A stretch of 33,595 nucleotides of DNA, from the NCBI GenBank assembly GCA_017558145.1, contig JAFYWF010000114.1:1-33595 (forward strand). The letters run 5' to 3'. The DNA is from Lachnospiraceae bacterium (lineage in GTDB: Bacteria > Bacillota > Clostridia > Lachnospirales > Lachnospiraceae). Position numbers and translations under genes: made by a program. The first letter of the stretch is position 1. Each line of letters starts with the position of its first letter. Positions 1-6,046 of the stretch are shown here, one piece after another. A model generated the notes under the pieces. The model saw only the letters and a list, made by a program, of their open reading frames with translations, was not told the origin of the DNA and did no database searches.

Positions 1-828
1 GGTGCAAGAGAAATCGGTTATATGTATGGTCAGTATAAGAGATTAACAAACCGTTATGAAGGCGTTCTTACAGGAAAAGGATTATCTTATGGTGGATCTT
101 TAGCTAGAAAAGAAGCTACTGGATACGGTTTATTATATTTAACAGCTGAAATGTTAAAATCTAATGGTTCTTCAATCGAAGGAAAAACAATTGCAGTTTC
201 CGGTGCAGGTAACGTAGCAATTTATGCTATTCAGAAAGCACAGCAGTTAGGTGGAAAACCTGTAACATGTTCTGATTCTACTGGTTGGATTTATGATCCG
301 GACGGAATTGATGTTGAATTATTAAAAGAAGTAAAAGAAGTAAAACGTGCTAGACTTACTGAATATGCAGCAGCTAGACCAAACGCTGAATATCACGAAG
401 GTAAAGGTGTATGGAGTGTAAAAGTTGATATTGCTCTTCCATGTGCTACACAGAATGAATTACATCTTGAAGATGCAAAAGCATTAGTTGCTAACGGATG
501 TATCGCAGTTTGTGAAGGTGCTAACATGCCTACAACATTAGAAGCTACAGAATATTTACAGAACAATGGTGTATGGTTTGTTCCAGGTAAAGCTGCAAAT
601 GCAGGTGGTGTTGCAACTAGCGCATTAGAAATGAGCCAGAACTCTGAAAGACTTCATTGGACATTTGAAGAAGTAGATGGAAAATTACAGCAGATTATGG
701 TTAACATTTTCCATAACTTAGACAAAGCAGCTAAAGATTACGGTATGGCAGGCAACTATGTAGCAGGTGCTAACATTGCAGGTTTCCTTAAAGTAGCAGA
801 AGCTATGCAGGCCCAAGGCATTGTATAA
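1..828 (+). CDS. gdhA: Glutamate dehydrogenase, C-terminal part (5' end outside window)
   Basis: Oxidatively deaminates glutamate, or aminates 2-oxoglutarate, in the cytoplasm. The frame is open from base 1 with no start, so the catalytic N-terminal part lies upstream. What is present is the nucleotide-binding domain: the Rossmann glycine motif GAGNVA, the CSDSTGWIYDPDG stretch that follows it in hexameric bacterial enzymes, and the NAGGVATSALEMSQN segment near the C-terminus. The family is about 445 residues; 275 are here. Codon use is biased towards a restricted set (GAA, GGT, GCT, TTA), as in highly expressed genes. It ends with TAA and an intrinsic terminator 25 bases downstream. A diverged copy of its last eleven codons lies at 1562-1594. 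The identification is secure; NADP versus NAD preference cannot be decided here. Confidence 0.97.
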   Translation, partial: GAREIGYMYGQYKRLTNRYEGVLTGKGLSYGGSLARKEATGYGLLYLTAEMLKSNGSSIEGKTIAVSGAGNVAIYAIQKAQQLGGKPVTCSDSTGWIYDPDGIDVELLKEVKEVKRARLTEYAAARPNAEYHEGKGVWSVKVDIALPCATQNELHLEDAKALVANGCIAVCEGANMPTTLEATEYLQNNGVWFVPGKAANAGGVATSALEMSQNSERLHWTFEEVDGKLQQIMVNIFHNLDKAAKDYGMAGNYVAGANIAGFLKVAEAMQAQGIV

Positions 829-852
829 CGCATAATTATTCAAAAAGAGAGA

Positions 853-896
853 ACCCTACACATTGCAGGAAACCGCAAAAAAGTGTAGGGTTTTTT
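853..896 (+). terminator. Intrinsic terminator of gdhA
   Basis: A 9-bp perfect stem, ACCCTACAC with GTGTAGGGT, encloses a 21-base loop and is followed by a run of six T. It sits 25 bases after the gdhA stop. Confidence 0.9.
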
Positions 897-1134
897 ATGT
901 TTTGGTGGGAGTATAAAAATACAGAAAATAAACGGATTATTCAGTAAAAAACGGGGTGAAAAAGAGATAAGTTACAAGCAATATACATATAATATACGCG
1001 TAATATACAACCGATTTTGCATAATACACAAGGGATATTCATTGAAAATGTATTTTTATGAAAAGGGGTAAAAACATAGCACAGGGTATCTTTGAAATTA
1101 CGAATTATTTCAAACAAGAATTTTGATATGGAGA
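897..1134. other. AT-rich intergenic stretch without a gene
   Basis: I find no coding region with a ribosome-binding site on either strand. Its only clear structure is the 18-base repeat copy at 993-1010, which reappears at 1508-1525 on the far side of the toxin-antitoxin module. Confidence 0.6.
993..1010 (+). repeat. Direct repeat, left copy
   Basis: TATACGCGTAATATACAA is identical to 1508-1525. The core TACGCGTA is itself palindromic. The two copies bracket the toxin-antitoxin module with about 500 bases between them. Confidence 0.8.
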
Positions 1135-1163
1135 TTGTCGGTTTATGTAAATTGTGATACACT
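1135..1163 (+). promoter_or_regulatory. Sigma-A promoter of the toxin mRNA
   Basis: TTGTCG, a 17-base spacer and an extended -10 (TGa TACACT, hexamer at 1158-1163). The start would be near 1170. The inverted repeat GTCGGT (1137-1142) / ACCGAC (1164-1169) flanks the -10 and could be an operator or chance. Confidence 0.65.
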
Positions 1164-1198
1164 ACCGACATGAGAAGTAATCGTGTACAGAGTGGTAG

Positions 1199-1225
1199 CC
1201 TCCCAGACTAGAGATAGAGGGGAGG
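1199..1225 (+). promoter_or_regulatory. Hairpin sequestering the toxin ribosome-binding site
   Basis: CCTCCC (1199-1204) is complementary to GGGAGG (1220-1225), which is the Shine-Dalgarno sequence of the 31-aa toxin at 1234. Self-sequestration of the start region is usual in type I toxin mRNAs, where it prevents translation of the primary transcript. Confidence 0.6.
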
Positions 1226-1233
1226 TGGTGCTG

Positions 1234-1329
1234 ATGGATATGTATGAAGTTTTAAGCCTATTATTTTTAGGCGGCTCATTTCTAATCGCACTGCTTGCCT
1301 ACATAGATAGGAACAACAAGCGAAAATAA
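1234..1329 (+). CDS. Small holin-like membrane toxin of a type I toxin-antitoxin system
   Basis: A 31-residue peptide starting MDMYEVLSLLFLGG and ending IDRNNKRK. It has one hydrophobic segment (about residues 6-23) followed by a charged, basic tail. This matches the putative holin-like toxin family (TxpA/BsrG-type, PF16935), whose members typically start M-x-x-Y-E-x-L-S-L and insert into the membrane. The start is fixed by GGAGGTGG eight bases upstream. It has its own promoter, a sequestered ribosome-binding site and a convergent antisense gene overlapping its 3' end, which is the arrangement of txpA/RatA. The family call is by pattern; toxicity is inferred. Confidence 0.82.
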   Translation: MDMYEVLSLLFLGGSFLIALLAYIDRNNKRK

Positions 1330-1368
1330 AAAAGCCACTTCTGTCTTGGCCGGACAAGTGACTTTTTT
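1329..1368. terminator. Bidirectional terminator between toxin mRNA and antisense RNA
   Basis: AAAAAGCCACTT pairs with AAGTGACTTTTT. Read on the minus strand the only imperfect position is a G-U wobble; read on the plus strand it is a C-A mismatch. The hairpin is therefore stronger as the end of the antisense RNA, and toxin transcripts may read further into the antisense gene. Confidence 0.7.
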
Positions 1369-1421
1369 AGTGACTTTATTTTGAGGCTAACCACTTTGTG
1401 GGCGGTTGCTTCTCTTTTTCT
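1329..1421 (-). ncRNA. Antisense RNA antitoxin (RatA-like position)
   Basis: A minus-strand transcript is predicted from a near-consensus promoter (1428-1456) to the terminator at 1329-1368, giving about 90 bases. It would be complementary to the 3' untranslated region of the toxin mRNA. A convergent, 3'-overlapping antisense RNA is the established architecture of txpA/RatA-type type I modules. No protein is encoded on it. Confidence 0.7.
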
Positions 1422-1427
1422 ATGTCT

Positions 1428-1456
1428 ATTATAATATGCAGAGAATAAACTTTCAA
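1428..1456 (-). promoter_or_regulatory. Sigma-A promoter of the antisense RNA
   Basis: On the minus strand: TTGAAA (1456-1451), 17-base spacer, TATAAT (1433-1428). This is among the best promoters in the window, and stronger than the toxin promoter, as expected for an antitoxin RNA. Confidence 0.8.
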
Positions 1457-1507
1457 GAAGAAAATTGAAGATAGTTGGTGTAAGTAGGAGTTTGTTTGGG
1501 ATAGTAG

Positions 1508-1525
1508 TATACGCGTAATATACAA
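1508..1525 (+). repeat. Direct repeat, right copy
   Basis: Identical over 18 bases to 993-1010. The bases immediately outside both copies differ, so the repeat unit is exactly this long. Confidence 0.8.
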
Positions 1526-1561
1526 AAAGCCTTGAAAAGCTCATGAATACTGAATACCTGT

Positions 1562-1594
1562 GCTGAAGCTATGACAGCTCAGGGAATTGTATAA
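1562..1594 (+). pseudogene. Displaced 3' end of a glutamate dehydrogenase gene
   Basis: Eleven codons ending in TAA read AEAMTAQGIV-stop, against AEAMQAQGIV-stop at the end of gdhA (796-828). The DNA matches at 26 of 33 positions, so it is a diverged homologue and not a recent copy. Upstream of residue A the similarity disappears. It is followed by a strong terminator (1619-1654), as a real gene end would be. It is best read as the leftover of a second gdh gene, or of the original gdh end displaced by the insertion of the sequence between 829 and 1561. Confidence 0.65.
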
Positions 1595-1618
1595 GGCCCA
1601 ATATTTAATAATAAGTGT

Positions 1619-1654
1619 AAAATGCTTCGTAAAGAGATTTACGAAGCATTTTTT
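1619..1654 (+). terminator. Intrinsic terminator after the gdh remnant
   Basis: AATGCTTCGTAAA (1621-1633) pairs perfectly with TTTACGAAGCATT (1638-1650) around a 4-base loop and runs into six T. Confidence 0.9.
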
Positions 1655-1666
1655 GTGGGACAAGAC

Positions 1667-1695
1667 TTGTTATTCAGAGATTAATAGCATATAAT
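1667..1695 (+). promoter_or_regulatory. Sigma-A promoter of the YczE-like gene
   Basis: TTGTTA, 17-base spacer, perfect TATAAT at 1690-1695. Transcription should begin near 1702. Confidence 0.75.
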
Positions 1696-1702
1696 TACTA
1701 AG

Positions 1703-1741
1703 AACTTTTGGCGTTTCTATATCAAATGCCAGAAGTTTTTT
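1703..1741 (+). terminator. Leader hairpin with U-tract (attenuator or small-RNA terminator)
   Basis: AACTTTTGGC (1703-1712) pairs with GCCAGAAGTT (1728-1737, one G-U pair) and is followed by T to 1741. It begins at the predicted transcription start and lies before the ribosome-binding site at 1751-1757, so it should end most transcripts after about 40 bases unless something lets polymerase through. Confidence 0.65.
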
Positions 1742-1761
1742 GTGTTTATAAGGAGGGGATT

Positions 1762-2448
1762 ATGAAAAAAAGGATTTTTTATAGAGAAGTTGCCTATGTG
1801 TTAGGGTTAATTATTATGGCATTTGGAGCTGCCTTTACAGAACTAGCTAATTTTGGAATGTCTATGATTGTAGCACCCGCTTACATATTACATTTAAAGG
1901 TTTCTGAAATGGTTCCTTGGTTTACCTTTGGTGTTGCCGAATACTGTATGCAGGGAATGATTGTGATATTAACAGTACTTACGGTAAGAAAATTCAAGAT
2001 TTCCTATTTATTTTCATTTATTACGGCACTGTTATATGGCACAATATTAGATCGAGCAATCTATATAGTTTCTTTTTGTAATAACGATGGACTAGGGATT
2101 CGAATCTTATGGTTTGTTGTTGGTTCTATATTATGTTCTATTGCAGTATCACTATTTTTCCATACATATATTTCGCCAGAAGCTTATGAGCTAATCGTAA
2201 AAGAGATTTCTGCAAAATTTTCTATTAATATCAATAAGGTGAAAACGGTGTATGATTGCATCAGTGCATCACTTGCCCTAGTTTTATCTTTTTGCTTTTT
2301 TGGATTTGGAGTATTTCGTGGCGTAGGGATTGGAACTGTAATCTGTGCTTTGGTGAATGGATGGATGATTGGAAAAATATCATCATATTTGGAAAAGAGA
2401 TATGATTTCGTGAATAAACTGGAAGAGAAGTATACAAGAATTTTTTAG
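1762..2448 (+). CDS. YczE/YitT-like integral membrane protein
   Basis: A 228-residue membrane protein of unknown substrate. About five hydrophobic helices are visible, starting near residues 9, 49, 77, 107 and 168, and there is a short basic N-terminus. The first helix with FGAAFTELANFGMS and the GTILDR motif after helix three resemble the YczE (DUF6198) membrane family found across Firmicutes. I start it at 1762 because AAGGAGGGG lies just upstream. An ATG 54 bases earlier lies inside the leader hairpin and has no ribosome-binding site. It is transcribed from its own promoter through that hairpin. No neighbour suggests a function. Confidence 0.75.
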   Translation: MKKRIFYREVAYVLGLIIMAFGAAFTELANFGMSMIVAPAYILHLKVSEMVPWFTFGVAEYCMQGMIVILTVLTVRKFKISYLFSFITALLYGTILDRAIYIVSFCNNDGLGIRILWFVVGSILCSIAVSLFFHTYISPEAYELIVKEISAKFSININKVKTVYDCISASLALVLSFCFFGFGVFRGVGIGTVICALVNGWMIGKISSYLEKRYDFVNKLEEKYTRIF

Positions 2449-2577
2449 CCCATTGAAATATTTCATTTCTTAAGTTTTCGTGAACTGGATATAAAATTAG
2501 TAGTTAGTGTGTTAGAATAGGTACAGATATTTTAATGTAATAAGGATTTTGGAGTGGTTATAGGAAGTGAAAATTAG

Positions 2578-3378
2578 ATGAAAAGATATATTAAATTAGT
2601 AGCTGTTTTATTGATTGGATTTTCCATAATGATGTGTGGGTGTAAAAAGGGAACCCAAATCGAGGATGAAATCATTGCTAATACAGATAGTACGGGAACA
2701 TTAGATGCTAAAGTGGAAGAGGAACAAGAAACAGTTCTAGAGGTCCCTGACGATACAAGTATAGAGACTGTAGAGAAGCAATTGACCATAATGGGTGAAA
2801 ACAAAGATATGTGGATGGCGGATTTGGAATACGCAGATGAAGTTTATCGATATGCTGTTACAGACTTGGATCATAACGGAAGATATGAAATTATTGTAGC
2901 TAATATGGGAGGAACGGGTCTCTATACCTATAGTCGTTTCTTTGAAATTAACGAATCATTAGATGGACTGGTGGAATGTACCACCGACTTTATGGAAGGA
3001 GACTCGCAACCGGATATTATCGTAGAACAGGTAGATACTTATGTTGATAAAAATGGCGAGTTTCATTATGTGCTGCCAGATGTATTGAGAAATGGTATGG
3101 CTGAATATTATGAAAATGTCCGTGAACTTATACTTCAAGACGGAGAGATTATTACGAAATATCTTGTAACGAAATCAACCATTTATGATGGAGAGATTCC
3201 AAACGTAATCTGCATGGATTATGAGGGAAATGTGATTACGGAAGAGGAGTACGAAGGTATTGTAGATCATTATTTTACAGGTTATGAAAAAGTAACCACA
3301 AATCTTAGTTGGCAAGATGTACGTCAGTTGCCAGACGATATAGAAGAGATTAAAAATATGTTGGAAGAAGCTATGTAA
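2578..3378 (+). CDS. Secreted lipoprotein of unknown function
   Basis: A 266-residue protein with a basic start (MKRYIK), a hydrophobic stretch and a lipobox-like MCGC with the lipidated cysteine at about residue 22. An acidic, low-complexity linker follows to about residue 60. The sequence DLDHNGRYEIIVA is an FG-GAP/EF-hand-like calcium-binding motif, common in clostridial surface lipoproteins. The remainder is acidic with no domain I recognise. A weak ribosome-binding site (AGGAAGTG) precedes the ATG. It lies between a membrane protein and a DUF1292 gene, all on the same strand, but the gaps (130 and 55 bases) do not prove an operon. Confidence 0.75.
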   Translation: MKRYIKLVAVLLIGFSIMMCGCKKGTQIEDEIIANTDSTGTLDAKVEEEQETVLEVPDDTSIETVEKQLTIMGENKDMWMADLEYADEVYRYAVTDLDHNGRYEIIVANMGGTGLYTYSRFFEINESLDGLVECTTDFMEGDSQPDIIVEQVDTYVDKNGEFHYVLPDVLRNGMAEYYENVRELILQDGEIITKYLVTKSTIYDGEIPNVICMDYEGNVITEEEYEGIVDHYFTGYEKVTTNLSWQDVRQLPDDIEEIKNMLEEAM

Positions 3379-3433
3379 AAAATAAAAGTAATATGTTAAT
3401 TAAGTAATATTAGAAGAAAGAGGAGAACCGATT

Positions 3434-3721
3434 ATGAATTTTATGGATAAAAACTTAGAGGATATTGTAGTAACACTTCCATTTGCAGACGGAACAAGTA
3501 TGGATTGTGGAGTATTTTCTTATTTTGAGGTTAACAATAAGGAATATTTTGCACTACTTCCATTAAAAGGAGAAAAGGAATTGGATTTTTCCGCTAGCTA
3601 TATGCTATATGAGGTAGATAAAGACGAAGAAGGTAATCCTGTTGTTATGTACATTGAGGATGATACAGAATATGCGATTGCAGCACAGTGTTTTTCTAAT
3701 CAATTAAATAGCAAGAATTAA
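3434..3721 (+). CDS. DUF1292 domain protein (YrzB-like)
   Basis: A 95-residue acidic cytoplasmic protein. The pattern of an N-terminal TLPFADGTSMDCGVFSYFEVNN followed by EYFALLPL and a final DDTEYAIAAQCFSN is characteristic of DUF1292, a small beta-rich family of unknown function in Firmicutes. The ATG at 3434 follows AGAGGAG at the right distance; an in-frame ATG three codons later is an alternative. A short inverted repeat (3736-3742 / 3755-3761) follows but has no U-tract. Confidence 0.85.
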   Translation: MNFMDKNLEDIVVTLPFADGTSMDCGVFSYFEVNNKEYFALLPLKGEKELDFSASYMLYEVDKDEEGNPVVMYIEDDTEYAIAAQCFSNQLNSKN

Positions 3722-3779
3722 TGTTTGATAAACAGATTGCCTATTTTAAAAATAAGGCAATTATAACGAATATAAACAT

Positions 3780-3808
3780 TTGCATTTATGAAAATAGAAT
3801 GATAGAAT
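3780..3808 (+). promoter_or_regulatory. Sigma-A promoter ahead of the first cobalamin riboswitch
   Basis: TTGCAT, 17-base spacer, TAGAAT at 3803-3808. It sits about 25 bases before the riboswitch begins. Confidence 0.7.
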
Positions 3809-3831
3809 GTTACAGAACTAAATATAGAATT

Positions 3832-3990
3832 AGGTGTCAGAAAACTTATATGAGTTGGTTCTGATGAAAAGGGAAACAGGTGCAAATCCTGTACGAACTC
3901 GTCACCGTAATTAGGGAGCGAAGCTAAAATATCACTGGGAAACTGGGAAGATGGTGGATGCGATGAACTATAAGCCGGGAGACCTGCCTG
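3832..3990 (+). promoter_or_regulatory. Cobalamin riboswitch 1 (canonical)
   Basis: All conserved blocks are present in order: GGGAAACAGGTGCAAATCC, CTCGTCACCGTAATTAGG, ATCACTGGGAAACTGGGAAG, and the B12 box AGCCGGGAGACCTGCC at 3973-3988. It is followed by an intrinsic terminator at 4076-4107, so ligand binding should end transcription before the gene at 4162. Confidence 0.93.
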
Positions 3991-4075
3991 ATTTGAAGTA
4001 CATAAGCGAAAAGCTTGATGCCACGAGTAATTGGTTGTACATAAAAATCTTCTTTAGAAGAATTTATTTGTGTGT

Positions 4076-4107
4076 AGAGAGTTATCGCTTTGATAGCTCT
4101 TTTTTTA
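4076..4107 (+). terminator. Terminator of riboswitch 1 expression platform
   Basis: AGAGAGTTATC (4076-4086) pairs with GATAGCTCT plus two T (two G-U pairs) around GCTTT and runs into seven or more T. It lies 55 bases before the regulated gene. Confidence 0.85.
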
Positions 4108-4161
4108 TTGTAGAATATAGCTGGTTCAAAATTAAGATGTGTGCTTACCATAGGAGAAAAC

Positions 4162-4395
4162 ATGGAAAATTCTTATAAATATTTTGAAAATAAAGAGTGT
4201 CAATATTATCCGTGTCACCAAGGAACACAGAATATGAATTGTATGTTCTGCTATTGCCCACTTTATAACAGGGAAAAATGTCCGGGTAAATATACCTACA
4301 TAGAAGTAAAAGGAAAAAAGATAAAAGAGTGTACAGAATGTACATTCCCACATGAGCCCAAGAATTATGAGATAATTATGGCTTTGTTGGGTTAA
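4162..4395 (+). CDS. Small cysteine-rich protein under B12 riboswitch control
   Basis: A 77-residue protein with nine cysteines: residues 11, 16, 26, 29, 31, 39, 56, 59 and one more in the same spacing group. It contains the string NCMFCYCPLY and a final CTECTFPH. This looks like the cysteine-rich small domain family (PF04071), small putative metal- or cluster-binding proteins that I recall occurring beside cobalamin genes in clostridia and methanogens. The start at 4162 follows AGGAG. It is placed after riboswitch 1 and before riboswitch 2, so it should be made when cobalamin is scarce. Its biochemical role is not known to me; the link to B12 is from position. Confidence 0.78.
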   Translation: MENSYKYFENKECQYYPCHQGTQNMNCMFCYCPLYNREKCPGKYTYIEVKGKKIKECTECTFPHEPKNYEIIMALLG

Positions 4396-4428
4396 TTTCT
4401 ACGTATATCATTTAATTTATGATAGAAA

Positions 4429-4625
4429 GTAATGTTTGGGGAAATGGGTGAAAATCCCATACGAGCCCGTCGCCGTGATGCGAGTAAATTGCAGATATCC
4501 TTACCTAATGCCACAGTTAGGGAAATGTCATTGGAGAATGTTCTGAGAAGACGGAATTTGTATCGCTAAGTCGAAATATCCAAATGTTATAATCCTTTGA
4601 TATAGCCGCGAGTGCCGGTAAGAAG
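4429..4625 (+). promoter_or_regulatory. Cobalamin riboswitch 2 (diverged B12 box)
   Basis: The conserved core is clear: GGGAAATGGGTGAAAATCCC (4439-4458), GCCCGTCGCCGTGATG, GCCACAG, then TGTCATTGG...GAGAAGACGG. The B12 box is degenerate: AAGTCGAAATATCC at 4568-4581 takes the place of the usual AGTCAGAATACCTGCC form, and its 3' half is not conserved. No terminator with a U-tract follows, so control of the lipoprotein start at 4656 may be translational. The end of the element is approximate. Confidence 0.82.
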
Positions 4626-4655
4626 GGGAAATTTTATATTAGGAGGAAAAGAAAA

Positions 4656-5111
4656 ATGAGATTTATGAAAAACAAGAAAATTCAATCATTAATCCTTTGT
4701 ATGATGCTTATTGTGGCTATGGCATTTACAACAGTTGGATGCAATACCCAAAAAGATAGTGGTGTAGAAGAAAGCACTGCTGCAGTAGAGGAAACTGTAG
4801 AAAATGAAGTATTAGGTGAAGGCGAAACTAAGTTTTTATTTACGGTTGTAGATAAAGATGGAAATGAAACTAATTATGAAATTCACACAGATAAAGAAAC
4901 TGTAGGAGAAGCATTACTGGATTTAGAATTAATTGCTGGTGATGAGGGAGAATTTGGTTTATATGTAAAAACAGTCAATGGAATCACAGCAGATTATGAT
5001 GTAGATCAGACCTATTGGGCTTTTTATGTAGATGGTGAGTATGCGATGTCAGGCGTTGATGCTACAGCAATTGAAGAAGGTAAAAGTTACGCATTAAAAG
5101 TGGAAAAATAA
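4656..5111 (+). CDS. DUF4430 (transcobalamin-like) lipoprotein, putative cobalamin-binding
   Basis: A 151-residue exported lipoprotein with a basic N-terminus, a hydrophobic stretch and a lipobox TVGC (Cys29). After an acidic Ser/Thr/Glu linker comes one DUF4430 domain (residues about 55-151), seen from TVGEALLDLELI, GEFGLYVKTVNG, YWAFYVDGEYAMSGVD and the final EEGKSYALKVEK. DUF4430 is the fold of the C-terminal domain of human transcobalamin and intrinsic factor. AGGAGG precedes the ATG. It sits directly under a cobalamin riboswitch and its stop overlaps the next start by one base (TAATG). I infer a surface receptor that hands cobalamin to the S component. Confidence 0.88.
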   Translation: MRFMKNKKIQSLILCMMLIVAMAFTTVGCNTQKDSGVEESTAAVEETVENEVLGEGETKFLFTVVDKDGNETNYEIHTDKETVGEALLDLELIAGDEGEFGLYVKTVNGITADYDVDQTYWAFYVDGEYAMSGVDATAIEEGKSYALKVEK

Positions 5112-5632
5112 TGAAAATTACAATAAGAGAAATGAACGTATTTGGGATGCTTGGGGCACTGATGTATGCATCCAAAATGGTAATGGAAGTGGCACCAAAT
5201 ATTCATTTGTTAGGAGTATTTACCATAGCTTTTACGGTGGTATATGGAAAAAAGGCATTATATCCTATTTATACTTTTATTTTTATAACTGGGATTTTTA
5301 ATGGGTTTGCCTCATGGTGGATTCCATATTTGTATTTATGGGCCATTCTATGGGGAGTTACCATGTTACTTCCAAAGAAAATGCCGAAAAAAGTACGTCC
5401 CATCGTGTATATGATAGTAAACGCCTGCCATGGTTTTTTATATGGAGTCTTTTATGCGCCGGCGCAGGCCATTTTGTTTGGCCTAAGCTTTGATGGTATG
5501 ATAGCCTGGATTATTTCCGGTTTACCATTTGACATGATTCATGGTGTAAGTAACTTCTTTTGTGGAATTCTGATAGTACCTATCGTAAGTGTTTTAATGC
5601 GAATTGAACAAAATAGTGGTAGTGAACTGTAA
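5111..5632 (+). CDS. ECF transporter S component, probably cobalamin-specific
   Basis: A 173-residue membrane protein with five to six hydrophobic helices, a short cytoplasmic start and a basic loop PKKMPKKVRP near residue 97. Size and helix pattern match the substrate-binding S component of energy-coupling factor transporters. It has no A (ATPase) or T subunit beside it, so it would use a shared ECF module, as group II transporters do. Specificity for cobalamin or a precursor is inferred from the riboswitch and the coupled DUF4430 lipoprotein. It resembles the role of CbrT, but I cannot confirm sequence similarity to it. Confidence 0.8.
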   Translation: MKITIREMNVFGMLGALMYASKMVMEVAPNIHLLGVFTIAFTVVYGKKALYPIYTFIFITGIFNGFASWWIPYLYLWAILWGVTMLLPKKMPKKVRPIVYMIVNACHGFLYGVFYAPAQAILFGLSFDGMIAWIISGLPFDMIHGVSNFFCGILIVPIVSVLMRIEQNSGSEL

Positions 5633-5688
5633 ACACTCCGTGAGGAGGCAAAAAAAGGATAACTCTACTTTCCATAGGTGGTAAAATA

Positions 5689-5998
5689 ATGGATACAATG
5701 CCATGGTGTATTATTAACGCCTTGTGAGGCAGAAGAGACAGATGAGAAGCACATGATATTTATAGAACGTGTAGAAGATGAATATTATATTCGTATCGCC
5801 CATGAGATGACAAAGCAGCATTACATTTCTTTTATCGCGGCATTGTCGTCTGATAAAATACAGATGATTAAGCTGTATCCTGAGGGAAATGCAGAAGTAA
5901 GAGTAAAGATAAATGGTGTAAAAAAGATTCTGTTCTATTGTAACAGAGATGGATTGTTTTCTCATAAGATTTTGAAAGGAATTGATGAATTAAGGTAG
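5689..5998 (+). pseudogene. Superoxide reductase-like (desulfoferrodoxin) gene, frameshifted or truncated
   Basis: The frame at 5690-5998 encodes a superoxide-reductase-type iron domain: DEKHMIFIE, AHEMTKQHYISFI and a late FYCNRDGLF correspond to the EKHVP, HPMTxEHYI and YCNLHGLW blocks of desulfoferrodoxin. Three histidines and the cysteine ligand are kept, but the fourth histidine (CNxH) is Asp. No start codon precedes the conserved part in this frame; the first ATG (5753) comes after the first histidine. An ATG with a plausible ribosome-binding site at 5689 opens a different frame (MDTMPWCIINAL) that would need a +1 shift at GCC TTG TGA to join. The N-terminal rubredoxin-like zinc/iron domain is missing. 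Most likely a decayed gene. Confidence 0.6.
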
Positions 5999-6046
5999 GT
6001 GATTTAAGTATATTTGGGGAGAGAAAAAAGTGTTAGAGGAAAAGCT

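Noticed and set aside
941..1171. Minus-strand frame of 76 codons upstream of the toxin
   Set aside because: No ribosome-binding site, AT-driven composition, and it overlaps the toxin promoter.
3736..3761. Terminator after the DUF1292 gene
   Set aside because: Short 7-bp stem with no U-tract.
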